Source: VGPE01 sp031431395 (GTDB taxonomy: Bacteria > Chloroflexota > Limnocylindria > Limnocylindrales > CSP1-4). Taken from it: DNA of 11,029 nt. A program made the position numbers and the translations under genes. The stretch lies in assembly GCA_031431395.1 (NCBI GenBank), contig JANPDJ010000064.1, positions 1 through 11,029 of the forward strand. Direction: 5' to 3'. This document shows, one piece after another, positions 1-6,563 of this stretch; within the stretch, counting starts at the first letter, position 1, and every line of letters starts with the position of its first letter. The notes beneath the pieces were generated by a model, which saw only the letters and a list, made by a program, of their open reading frames with translations, searched no databases and was not told the DNA's origin.

Positions 1-196
1 GGCGCACGCTCACGCCGGGGGCTGTGACGGGCTGGACGAACGTGACGCCCTCACCGAACACGGCGGTCGCGGACGGCGCTCCGAACGAGATCTCCGCGGC
101 CGCCGCCGGAGCGGCCGTGGCCGGGAGCAGCGTGATCAGCAGGGCTGCCGCCAGGGCGATCGCGCGAACGGCGCGCCCGGGTCTGCGCGCGCTCAC
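1..196 (-). CDS. Secreted protein, N-terminal part only (runs off left edge)
   Basis: An open frame starting with GTG at 196 runs to the left edge without a stop; 65 codons are visible. The first ~34 residues form a textbook signal peptide: a basic start (MSARRPGRAVRA), a hydrophobic core (IALAAALLITLLPATA) and small residues ending AAPAAAA before EISFG, so the product is probably exported. The mature part begins EISFGAPSATAVFGEGVTF, which I do not assign to a family. Its GTG overlaps the TGA of the solute-binding protein gene (GTGA, 193-196), so the two are probably translationally coupled and in one transcript. It is not a recognisable ABC permease start, which might have been expected after a solute-binding protein. 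Real-gene confidence is good because of the signal peptide, high GC3 and coupling; function is unknown. Confidence 0.75.
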   Translation of the reverse strand, partial: MSARRPGRAVRAIALAAALLITLLPATAAPAAAAEISFGAPSATAVFGEGVTFVQPVTAPGVSVR

Positions 197-1836
197 GGGT
201 TTGCCCACGCGAGGCCGGCCAGCCGTGGGACGCCCAGGCCATTCTGGCCGGCACCCAGGAGACCCGTCCTGACCAGCGCCCAGCCTGTGCCGTAGCTGAC
301 GGGGATCACGGGCGCGTCGCGCTGGATGATCTCCTGCGCGCGCTCGTATGCCTCAGCGGCGCCAGACGGGCCCAGGGCGGTGCCGGCCATCGCGAGTGCC
401 TGGTCGAACTCGGGCGATTCCCACTTCCCGTAATTACTGACCTGGCCGCTGCCAAGCAGGACCCCCAGGAAGTCGTTGGCACCCGGGTAGTCGGCTACCC
501 AGCTGAGCGACCAGAACGCCGGAGTGTCGGTGGCGAGGCGGTCGAAGAACGGGTTGGCGTCCATCGTCTCGCGGCCGACCCGGATTCCCAGGTTCGTCGC
601 GATCTGCGTGACGACACCTTCGTCGATCCGATTGCCCGTCGTCAGCAGGGTGATCGACGGGAAGCCCGCGCCGCCCGGGTATCCGGCCTGTGCGAGTGCG
701 GCTCGGGCGGCGACCGGGTCGTACGTGGGTGAGAAGTCGCGCGTCGGGTGGCCGGGGATCCCGGTTGGCACCATGCTGTTCGCCGGAACCTCTGAGGCCG
801 GGCCGGCGAGGGTGACAAGGCGTTTCCAGTCCACGGCCTCCGCGAACGCGCGCCGGACGCGAACGTCGTTGAACGGAGGCTTCGTCGTGTCGAACCCGTA
901 GTACGTAACCCCGAACGAGGGCACGAGGCGCAGGCTGGGCCCAAGCGTCCGGTCGTATGCGATCCAGGCGGCGTCGGCGTCGCCGATCGGCGTGTAGTCG
1001 ACGGTGTCGGCCACGAATTCGGCGACGGGGCTCTTGCCGGCGAGGGTGGTGCGGAGGCTGATCGTGCCGATGGCGGGGCGGCCCGCCCAGTACTGCGGGT
1101 TCGCCTTCAGGGTCAGCGCTTCCCTGGAGGCTGAATCGAGGATGTATGCGCCGCTCGCCACGAAAGCGCCCGGCCGCAGGGCAGCCGGATCCCTCCCGAC
1201 GCCCGGCGGCACCACAGCGAAGGTCGAGCTTGCCACGACGGACGGGAAGTCCGGCGACGGCGCAACCAGCCGCACTTCCACGTCGTTTCCCGTCGCCGAG
1301 AATCCGACGGACGACGGATCGCCGTTGCGGCGTGCCGCGTAGTCGAGTGCGCCTTCCACGTCGCTGAGGAGTGAGAGCAGGGGCGACGGACGGGCCGGGT
1401 CCACGAGGCGCATCCAGCTCCGCACGACATCTGCGCCCGTGATCGGCGTTCCGTCGGAGAAGGCGATACCGGGGCGAAGATGGAAGAGGATCCGGCGGCC
1501 GCCGTCGAGCGTGTCCCACGACGACGCGAGCGCAGGCCGGAGATTGAGACCCGGATCGAACGCCGTCATTCCTTCGAAGAGCTGCGCGATGACGACGGCG
1601 CTGGCGAGGTCGCCGGCTTCCGCCGGATCCAGGGTGGCGGGTGGACCGACGAGGAGCGTGGCGGTGTCGCTCGCGGGTCCCGCGCCACGGGGTGTGATGG
1701 TGGTCGCCGGCCGGTTCGTGACGGCGAAGCCAGCGGCAGCGGCACCGGAGATGAGCGCACCAGCCAGCAGAACGGAGATGATCCGCCGGCCGGGTGCCGG
1801 TTGGGCGGCGGCCGTCGCGATCAGGTGGCCAACCAC
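193..1836 (-). CDS. ABC transporter solute-binding protein, family 5 (peptide/nickel type)
   Basis: A family 5 extracellular solute-binding protein (SBP_bac_5, DppA/OppA-like), which captures peptides or similar solutes outside the membrane for an ABC importer. From the chosen GTG at 1836 it is 547 aa, a normal family length. Residues about 19-40 (IISVLLAGALISGAAAAGFA) form one hydrophobic segment, a signal peptide or N-terminal anchor. There is no lipobox cysteine, unlike many relatives. Family hallmarks follow: TLDPAEAGD near residue 68, VIAQLFEGMTAFDP, PALASSWD, FHLRPGIAFSDGTPITGADV near 118-136, and later YYGFDTTKPPFNDVRVRRAF. The frame stays open upstream to 2247, but that extension is Arg/Pro-rich and overlaps the small gene and the divergent promoter region, so I reject it. 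The start overlaps the small gene's end by 16 nt. No permease or ATPase gene is visible here, and the substrate cannot be told. Confidence 0.88.
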   Translation of the reverse strand: MVGHLIATAAAQPAPGRRIISVLLAGALISGAAAAGFAVTNRPATTITPRGAGPASDTATLLVGPPATLDPAEAGDLASAVVIAQLFEGMTAFDPGLNLRPALASSWDTLDGGRRILFHLRPGIAFSDGTPITGADVVRSWMRLVDPARPSPLLSLLSDVEGALDYAARRNGDPSSVGFSATGNDVEVRLVAPSPDFPSVVASSTFAVVPPGVGRDPAALRPGAFVASGAYILDSASREALTLKANPQYWAGRPAIGTISLRTTLAGKSPVAEFVADTVDYTPIGDADAAWIAYDRTLGPSLRLVPSFGVTYYGFDTTKPPFNDVRVRRAFAEAVDWKRLVTLAGPASEVPANSMVPTGIPGHPTRDFSPTYDPVAARAALAQAGYPGGAGFPSITLLTTGNRIDEGVVTQIATNLGIRVGRETMDANPFFDRLATDTPAFWSLSWVADYPGANDFLGVLLGSGQVSNYGKWESPEFDQALAMAGTALGPSGAAEAYERAQEIIQRDAPVIPVSYGTGWALVRTGLLGAGQNGLGVPRLAGLAWANP

Positions 1837-1985
1837 CAGTCCCAGGGCTGGACCTCGATGCCGCGCCAGGGCAGACGATCGTAGGGCTGCTCCGTGGGAA
1901 CCGGCGCCGGCGAGCGACCCAGCCACACGTAGTCCTGCCTGGTGAACCCGGCGAGGAGCGTGATGATGCAGATCCAGCGGCGCAC
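1821..1985 (-). CDS. Small Trp-rich protein of unknown function (54 aa)
   Basis: GTG at 1985 opens a 54-codon frame ending in TGA at 1821-1823. The product starts VRRWICIITLLAGF, a basic then hydrophobic stretch too short to be sure of a membrane anchor. It continues RQDYVWLGRSPAPVPTEQPY and ends RLPWRGIEVQPWDWWLAT, with six tryptophans in total. About nine in ten codons end in G or C, matching neighbouring real genes, and the order of residues does not look random. No family is recognised. A near-consensus -10 box (TATACT, 1992-1997) ends six bases before the GTG and there is no Shine-Dalgarno, suggesting a leaderless mRNA. The end overlaps the solute-binding protein start by 16 nt, so it is probably the first gene of that operon. 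The alternative is a non-coding leader. Confidence 0.62.
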   Translation of the reverse strand: MRRWICIITLLAGFTRQDYVWLGRSPAPVPTEQPYDRLPWRGIEVQPWDWWLAT

Positions 1986-1991
1986 GGCCGA

Positions 1992-1997
1992 AGTATA
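1992..1997 (-). promoter_or_regulatory. -10 box for a probable leaderless transcript of the small-protein operon
   Basis: The minus strand reads TATACT (five of six matches to TATAAT), then TCGGCC, then the GTG at 1985. A six-base gap would put transcription start on or next to the G of the start codon, the leaderless TANNNT arrangement known from Deinococcus and Actinobacteria. No convincing -35 box lies 16-18 bases upstream. This is a prediction from spacing and sequence only. Confidence 0.5.
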
Positions 1998-2020
1998 GGC
2001 AAGGCCCCTCCCGCGCCCGA

Positions 2021-2049
2021 TTGCAGCCGCCTTCTGGCGGGCCGATGAT
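2021..2049 (+). promoter_or_regulatory. Weak candidate promoter for the PHP hydrolase gene
   Basis: In the 105-nt divergent region the plus strand has TTGCAG (2021-2026), a 17-base spacer and GATGAT (2044-2049). The -10 matches four of six consensus bases and the -35 only three. It would give a leader of about 35 nt containing the Shine-Dalgarno at 2079-2085, which is sensible. Matches are weak in such GC-rich DNA, so this is tentative. Confidence 0.25.
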
Positions 2050-2078
2050 GGCGCTCCCGCGGCGGAAGCGGCGAATAC

Positions 2079-2085
2079 GGAGGAG
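2079..2085 (+). promoter_or_regulatory. Strong ribosome binding site of the PHP hydrolase gene
   Basis: GGAGGAG lies five bases before the ATG at 2091, an almost perfect anti-16S match at normal spacing. It fixes 2091 as the start and is the best Shine-Dalgarno noticed in the window. It contrasts with the minus-strand starts at 1985 and 6490, which have none. Confidence 0.85.
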
Positions 2086-2090
2086 TCGGC

Positions 2091-4709
2091 ATGACGGCGC
2101 GCGATTGGGACTACCTGCCACTGGACCTCGGCGCGCTGTGCAACGCACGAGCTGATTCCATTGCGGCGATGCCTGCCCCTGTTGGAGCGCCGTCAGCCCG
2201 CATGCTGCCGGCGGTTGTCGGCCGGCAGCAGTTCCGCGGCCTGCCATTCCTCGTCGGCCGGGATTCCGCGGGCGAGGACCCGGACGTCATCATCCTTGGC
2301 GGACCGGCCGCGGCCCCGCTTGCCGTATCCGTTGGCGTTCCCGCCCGGTGGCTGATCTTCGTCCACCGGCTCCTGGAGACCCGCGTCTACGAAGGGGCGC
2401 CCGTCGGCGGCGTCGTGGCGGAGTACCTCGTCCGGTACGAGGACGGGGCGGAGGTCCGCGTCCCCGTTCGCGAGCGGTTCGAGATCGCGTTCCCGGACGA
2501 GCGCTGGACCCAGCTGCCGTTTCTCGCGTGGTGGGACCGCGACTACCGGCTCCCGCCGCGCCAGGGCGGCCCGTGGGGCGAAGCGGGCCTCCGGCAGACG
2601 GAATCCGCGTTCCCCGGCGAGGTGTCGTGGACGCTGTTCCCGTGGCAGAACCCCCGCCCGGACGCCGAGATCAGCCGGGTCGAGGTGGTTCCGAGCGGGC
2701 CGCTGTTCGCCCTGGGCGGGATCTCGCTGAGCAGCCTCGAGGAGCACCCCATCCGCTCCGATGGCGCGCGCGACGTCGTGGTGACCCTGGACGGCGTGCC
2801 GGATGTCGGGGCTGTCTTCGGCGGAGCCCTCGTGACTGATGCGGCGGCTGTCGCGGACCTCCGCGTCTCCGTGGACCGGGGACTTGCCGGGTACGCGTTC
2901 GCGCTGCCGGCTTCGGACGGTGACGCCTTCCTGGCCGATGCTGTTGCCGGGTTCGGCGAGGTCGCCAGCTCGAAGCCATCGCCCGCCGTGGCGCGCGTGT
3001 CGGCCGTCGCGTCGGCGACGCTCCGCGTGACCCTCGGCGAGCGTGACGTGGCGGCCGTCCGCTGGGCCGACCTCCTGCGCGATGGCGCGCTGTGTCCGTC
3101 CCCGGGCGTCCGGATCGAGCTAACGGACCCGGGCACCAACTGGGTGCGAACCACGGTCGTGGACGACGCAACCGGCGCCAGGATCCCGTGCCGCATCCAT
3201 TTCCGTTCCGCAGAGCACGGGATCCCGTTTGCTCCCCATGGTCACCATGCGCACGTCAACTCGAACAACGGGACGTGGCACCAGGACGTCGGCGGCGACG
3301 TGCGGCTGGGGCAGATCAGCTACGCCTACATCGACGGGGCCTGCGAAGGCTGGCTTCCCCGTGGCGAGGTCATCGTGGACATCGCGCAGGGATTCGAGTA
3401 TCAGCCGCTGCGGACGCGAGTGACGATCGCGCCGGGCCAGCAGGTTCTCGAACTCCGCCTGCATCGCTGGGCCGACATGAACGCGCAGGGCTGGTACAGC
3501 GGCGACACCCACGTGCATTTCCTCTCGCCGTCAGGCGGCGCGGCCGAAGCCCGGGGCGAGGGCGTGAACGTGGTGAACCTGCTCCAGGCGCAGTGGGGCA
3601 GCCTCTTCACCAACACGGAGGATTTCACCGGGGCTCCGTACGTCCACAACGACGGGCGCACGATCGTGTACGCGTCGCAGGAGAACCGCCAGCACGTCTC
3701 CGGCCACATGAGCCTGCTCGGGCTGAAGCGGCCGGTGATGCCGTGGTCGGCCGACGGCCTGGGCGAGGGCGAACTGGGCGGCACGATGGAATCCACGATG
3801 TCCGACTGGGCGGACCGCGCCCACGCACAGGGCGGGACCGTGGTCACGCCGCACTTCCCGTCGCCGAATGGTGAGACCGCGACGCTGATCGCCACGGGTC
3901 GCACCGACGCCATCGAGATGATCCGCCACGGGCGGTACGAGCACGTGTCCTGGTACGGCTACCTGAACGCGGGTTATCGCATTCCGGTCGTCGGCGGCAC
4001 GGACAAGATGTCCGCGGACACGCCGGTGGGCCTGTACCGGACGTACGTGCGGCTGCTGCCGGGGGAATCGCTCACCTTTGACGGGTGGTGCGCCGGGCTC
4101 CGTGCCGGCCGGACGTTCCACAGCGGGGGGCCGCTCCTCCGGTTCACGGTTGACGGCCAGGAAGTGGGTGAGACAGTGTCACTGCCCTCGGGCGGTGGCC
4201 TGGTGGAGGTGGTCGCCTCGGCCGAGTCCATCTTCCCGGTGGCCTCGCTCGAGATCGTTCACAACGGCGCCGTGGTTGCCGCAACGACCGAGGTGACCCG
4301 GTCCGGCGGACGCTGGCGGCTCACGCTTCGCGAGCGGGTGCGCGTGCCGGCACATGGCTGGCTCGCCGCCCGGGTGGGTGGTCGCGGGTACTGGGACACG
4401 ATGCGCCATCGCGACTCCTGGGCGCGACCGGTGTTCGCGCATACCTCGCCCATCTACGTCGCGGTGGGCGGGGCCTGGTCGCGGTTCGACGCAGGCGTGG
4501 CCGGAGCGATGCTCACGCTGATCGACGGGGCGCTGGGCTACATCCGCAACGTCAGCGCCCAGGCGCCCACTGGGACCGTAGCGCACCATCATGGCGAGGC
4601 CGATCACCAAGCGTACCTGCAGCGGCCCTATCGCGAGGCGATCGCGGCGATCAACGAACGGCAGCGGCGCGCCGCTGCAGATGCCATCGAGTCGCCCCCC
4701 ACACCCTGA
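2091..4709 (+). CDS. CehA/McbA-type PHP metallohydrolase, 872 aa
   Basis: A large metal-dependent hydrolase with a PHP domain of the CehA/McbA group, named after carbaryl hydrolases; the substrate here is unknown. The diagnostic motif is GWYSGDTHVHF at residues 467-477, with likely metal ligands D472, H474 and H476. Further likely ligands are in the HVSGH stretch (H535, H539), TPH (H588), IEMIRHGRYEH (E609, H613) and VVGGTDK (D638). Residues 1-350 look like beta-rich, unassigned sequence. About 350-465 resembles a carboxypeptidase-regulatory-like beta sandwich (VVDDATGARIPCRIHFRS) just before the catalytic domain, a usual arrangement in this group. Residues 670-790 are again beta-type. No signal peptide is visible (start MTARDWDYLPLD), so it is probably cytoplasmic. 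It stands alone, divergent from the solute-binding protein operon and convergent with the glycosyltransferase. Start supported by GGAGGAG. Confidence 0.88.
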   Translation: MTARDWDYLPLDLGALCNARADSIAAMPAPVGAPSARMLPAVVGRQQFRGLPFLVGRDSAGEDPDVIILGGPAAAPLAVSVGVPARWLIFVHRLLETRVYEGAPVGGVVAEYLVRYEDGAEVRVPVRERFEIAFPDERWTQLPFLAWWDRDYRLPPRQGGPWGEAGLRQTESAFPGEVSWTLFPWQNPRPDAEISRVEVVPSGPLFALGGISLSSLEEHPIRSDGARDVVVTLDGVPDVGAVFGGALVTDAAAVADLRVSVDRGLAGYAFALPASDGDAFLADAVAGFGEVASSKPSPAVARVSAVASATLRVTLGERDVAAVRWADLLRDGALCPSPGVRIELTDPGTNWVRTTVVDDATGARIPCRIHFRSAEHGIPFAPHGHHAHVNSNNGTWHQDVGGDVRLGQISYAYIDGACEGWLPRGEVIVDIAQGFEYQPLRTRVTIAPGQQVLELRLHRWADMNAQGWYSGDTHVHFLSPSGGAAEARGEGVNVVNLLQAQWGSLFTNTEDFTGAPYVHNDGRTIVYASQENRQHVSGHMSLLGLKRPVMPWSADGLGEGELGGTMESTMSDWADRAHAQGGTVVTPHFPSPNGETATLIATGRTDAIEMIRHGRYEHVSWYGYLNAGYRIPVVGGTDKMSADTPVGLYRTYVRLLPGESLTFDGWCAGLRAGRTFHSGGPLLRFTVDGQEVGETVSLPSGGGLVEVVASAESIFPVASLEIVHNGAVVAATTEVTRSGGRWRLTLRERVRVPAHGWLAARVGGRGYWDTMRHRDSWARPVFAHTSPIYVAVGGAWSRFDAGVAGAMLTLIDGALGYIRNVSAQAPTGTVAHHHGEADHQAYLQRPYREAIAAINERQRRAAADAIESPPTP

Positions 4710-4719
4710 GCCCCGGCTG

Positions 4720-4765
4720 GCGGCAGCGGCGGCCGTTTCCGCGCGGTGGCGGTTGCCGTTGCCGC
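4720..4765 (+). terminator. Long hairpin in the convergent gap, terminator-like without a U tract
   Basis: In the 57-nt gap between two convergent stop codons (TGA at 4707-4709, TAG at 4767-4769), bases 4720-4734 can pair with 4751-4765. This forms a continuous 15-bp stem with three G-U wobbles and a 16-base loop. The wobbles pair only in RNA made from the plus strand; the minus-strand RNA would have A-C mismatches. This suggests it serves the PHP gene. No run of U follows, so it may slow polymerase or protect the 3' end rather than act as a classical Rho-independent terminator. Confidence 0.45.
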
Positions 4766-4766
4766 G

Positions 4767-5783
4767 CTACCGCGGCCGGCTCGGACCCGGAACGGCGAGG
4801 TGGCCGGGATCGCCGAAGCGGTCGATGATCCGGTACCGGTTCCGGCGCTCGGCACGGCCGACGTCCGGGCGACGGGGGGTCCTCGCGCCCGGGGTCTCGT
4901 GGCGCATCAGTGGGACGTCCACGATGACGGCGCGGCGCGCGGGGGCGTCATCCTCGTCCCGCAGCACCATGGTCCACCAGGCATCGAGGAGGGCCGGCGA
5001 CTCGAAGTGCTCGTCGAGCGGGCCACGTTCCACGTAGTCGTCCCGCCGGAACGCGAACGCGGCGAGGTCGATCGCGGCCACCAGGGCCCCGTCCGCGGCT
5101 CCTGTCCCTTCGGCTCTCGCGAACCGGCGACCGTCGTCCGAACTGAGTCCCCACGGTCCCGCGGCCGCAACCGCCGGGTCGGCCAGCGCTCGCATGAGCG
5201 GCGTCACGAAGTCGCCCATGGGTTCGACGGATGGATCAAGCAGGATCACCACCCCGGCAGCCGCCCGACGGATCCCGGCATTCAGGGCCGCCGCCGCCCC
5301 CAGCCGTTCACCCAGCCAGACCACCTCGAGTGAGCCGGGCGCCGTGGCGCCGCCGCGGCCGCGTCCCTCGGCGGCCCATGGCGTTTCCCACTCGACGAGC
5401 CGCGTCTCAAGTTCGTTGGACGGCGCGTTCGCCACGACGATCCGCTGGACCTCGCCGCCCACGGCGGCCATGATCCCGGCCAGGGCGCGTTCGAGATCGT
5501 CGGGCCGGTCACCGGCGACGAGGACGACAGACGCGATTCCCACGGCAGGATCGCCGGAACGAGACGGGACGGAACCGCTCCAGCTGTACCGCGTCCGGCC
5601 GTCCACCACCACGTCCAGGGGATGGAGCGGCACCAGCCGGTACTCCGCGCCGTCGTCGATCACCTTCCAGCCGGCTGTCTCGAGAGTGGTCTTCAGCCGG
5701 TCGGCCTCTGCGTAGGCGCGCGCGATGCGTGCAGCACGCCGGTCGTCGGCGATTCGGCGGATGTCCTCGGGGATGTCGGACAT
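4767..5783 (-). CDS. GT2-type glycosyltransferase with an N-terminal CysRS-tail-like module
   Basis: A 338-aa protein from ATG 5783. Residues 84-330 look like a family 2 (GT-A fold) glycosyltransferase: ASVVLVAGDRPDDLERALAG at 84-103, then RLGAAAALNAGIRRAAAGVV at 160-179, and LLDPSVEP at 181-188 where the metal-binding DXD region sits. The C-terminal RRNRYRIIDRFG is common in such proteins. There are no transmembrane segments, so it is probably cytosolic or peripheral. Donor and acceptor sugars cannot be told. Residues 1-50 (R..AR....YAEADRL...LE.AGWKV.DDG) are not part of the GT fold and resemble the helical C-terminal end of cysteinyl-tRNA synthetase. The open frame extends to 5936, but that part overlaps the upstream gene and looks random. 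No good Shine-Dalgarno precedes the ATG; a small inverted repeat lies there instead. Last gene of the minus-strand run. Confidence 0.78.
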   Translation of the reverse strand: MSDIPEDIRRIADDRRAARIARAYAEADRLKTTLETAGWKVIDDGAEYRLVPLHPLDVVVDGRTRYSWSGSVPSRSGDPAVGIASVVLVAGDRPDDLERALAGIMAAVGGEVQRIVVANAPSNELETRLVEWETPWAAEGRGRGGATAPGSLEVVWLGERLGAAAALNAGIRRAAAGVVILLDPSVEPMGDFVTPLMRALADPAVAAAGPWGLSSDDGRRFARAEGTGAADGALVAAIDLAAFAFRRDDYVERGPLDEHFESPALLDAWWTMVLRDEDDAPARRAVIVDVPLMRHETPGARTPRRPDVGRAERRNRYRIIDRFGDPGHLAVPGPSRPR

Positions 5784-5790
5784 GGGGGTG

Positions 5791-5804
5791 GCAGGGAACC
5801 CTGC
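5791..5804. repeat. Short inverted repeat just upstream of the glycosyltransferase start
   Basis: GCAGGGAACCCTGC has 6-bp arms around two bases, or a 5-bp stem with a four-base loop as RNA. It lies 8-21 nt before the ATG at 5783, where a ribosome binding site would normally be, in the 32-nt gap between genes. It could affect translation or be chance. Confidence 0.3.
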
Positions 5805-5815
5805 GATGGAAGGCG

Positions 5816-6490
5816 TCAGGTCGTGGGAATCCTGACGATCGCCCAGGCGTCGTTGACGGCTCCGGGAAGGTAGCGGCTGTTGGCCGCCTTGTAGGCGAGC
5901 TCCTGGAACCCGAGCGCCCGCCAGGAGGAGAGCCACGTGTCCACGGGGGGCCGGACGTACGCGCCCCGCCGAACGAGGTCGGCTTCATGGATCGCGCTCT
6001 CCAAGTGGCGCTTGCGCTCCAGCAGCGGGATGTCCAGCAGGGCCTGGCCGTCCACCTCCAGCAGGTCAACCGCAACCAGCGCGAGGGGATTGCTGCGATC
6101 GATGTCCGATTCGTTCGATTCGATGCCGGGCAGCTTGCGCCCGCGCAGCGCGCGACCCACGAGCATCTGGCTGGTCATCTGGCCTGCGGTGGGGAGCTGC
6201 GCCCCCATCATCCGGACGGTCCCGACGGCCGGCGTTGCCTGGCGCGTGAGGTAGCCGTCGAGCACGGCGCTGTCGGCGAGCACGGCCCCACGGATCTGCT
6301 CGACGATCTCGGCGATGCCCGCGGAGATCGCGACGCCCTCGGTGTCGAGGATGCCGACCACCGTGTTGGTGACCGTGACGATCACGCGATCGCCGCGCCA
6401 CAGCGGCTCGATCACCGGGTCGGTGATGTGCCTCGCGCTCCGGTGCCCGAATGCCTGCGGGCGCCATTTCATCTGGGTGCCTGTCTCCAT
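5816..6490 (-). CDS. Degenerate ATP-dependent DNA-ligase-like protein (probable pseudoenzyme), 224 aa
   Basis: From ATG 6490 the protein follows the motif order of an ATP-dependent DNA ligase adenylation domain, but key residues have changed. Motif I, normally E-K-x-D-G-x-R, reads EPLWRGDRV at 28-36, so the lysine that carries AMP is leucine 30. Motif III (LDGE) reads VLDGYLT at 76-82, with Glu lost. Motif IIIa is well kept: VAVDLLEVDGQALLDIPLLE at 139-158, typical of LigD/LigB-like ligases. Motif IV (GFEGLVAK) reads GFQELAYK at 194-201, followed by NSRYLPG. Motif V (WxKxK) reads WAIVR at 216-220. There is no OB-fold domain. It cannot use the standard ligase chemistry; nucleotide, nucleic acid or protein binding is possible. 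A frame extending to 6580 would overlap galE but is Arg/Pro-rich. A TANNNT box sits six bases before the ATG. Coding is secure; the fold call is by eye. Confidence 0.72.
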   Translation of the reverse strand: METGTQMKWRPQAFGHRSARHITDPVIEPLWRGDRVIVTVTNTVVGILDTEGVAISAGIAEIVEQIRGAVLADSAVLDGYLTRQATPAVGTVRMMGAQLPTAGQMTSQMLVGRALRGRKLPGIESNESDIDRSNPLALVAVDLLEVDGQALLDIPLLERKRHLESAIHEADLVRRGAYVRPPVDTWLSSWRALGFQELAYKAANSRYLPGAVNDAWAIVRIPTT

Positions 6491-6496
6491 GGCCGG

Positions 6497-6502
6497 ATCG
6501 TA
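6497..6502 (-). promoter_or_regulatory. -10 box for a possible leaderless internal promoter
   Basis: The minus strand reads TACGAT (four of six matches to TATAAT), then CCGGCC, then the ATG at 6490. The six-base gap is the same as at the small-protein gene. No Shine-Dalgarno is seen and no clear -35. It lies in the 73-nt gap after galE, the widest in this gene run, so a separate promoter here is plausible but unproven. Confidence 0.38.
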
Positions 6503-6563
6503 CACCGGGAGGCCCCGGCGCTCGGGCCGTGCCCTTCGGCTGGGACCCGCAGGACGTTGCGCC

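Noticed and set aside
434..2092. Long open frame on the minus strand (552 aa)
   Set aside because: Arg/Pro/His-rich shadow of the solute-binding protein gene, caused by high GC content; no domain features.
1837..2247. N-terminal extension of the solute-binding protein frame up to 2247
   Set aside because: The translated extension is Arg/Pro-rich, has no signal-peptide or family similarity, and would overlap the start of the PHP gene, the divergent promoter region and the small gene.
6491..6563. GC-rich short inverted repeat after galE as a terminator
   Set aside because: Only about five paired bases (GGCCC/GGGCC) and no T tract; such pairings are expected by chance at this GC content.
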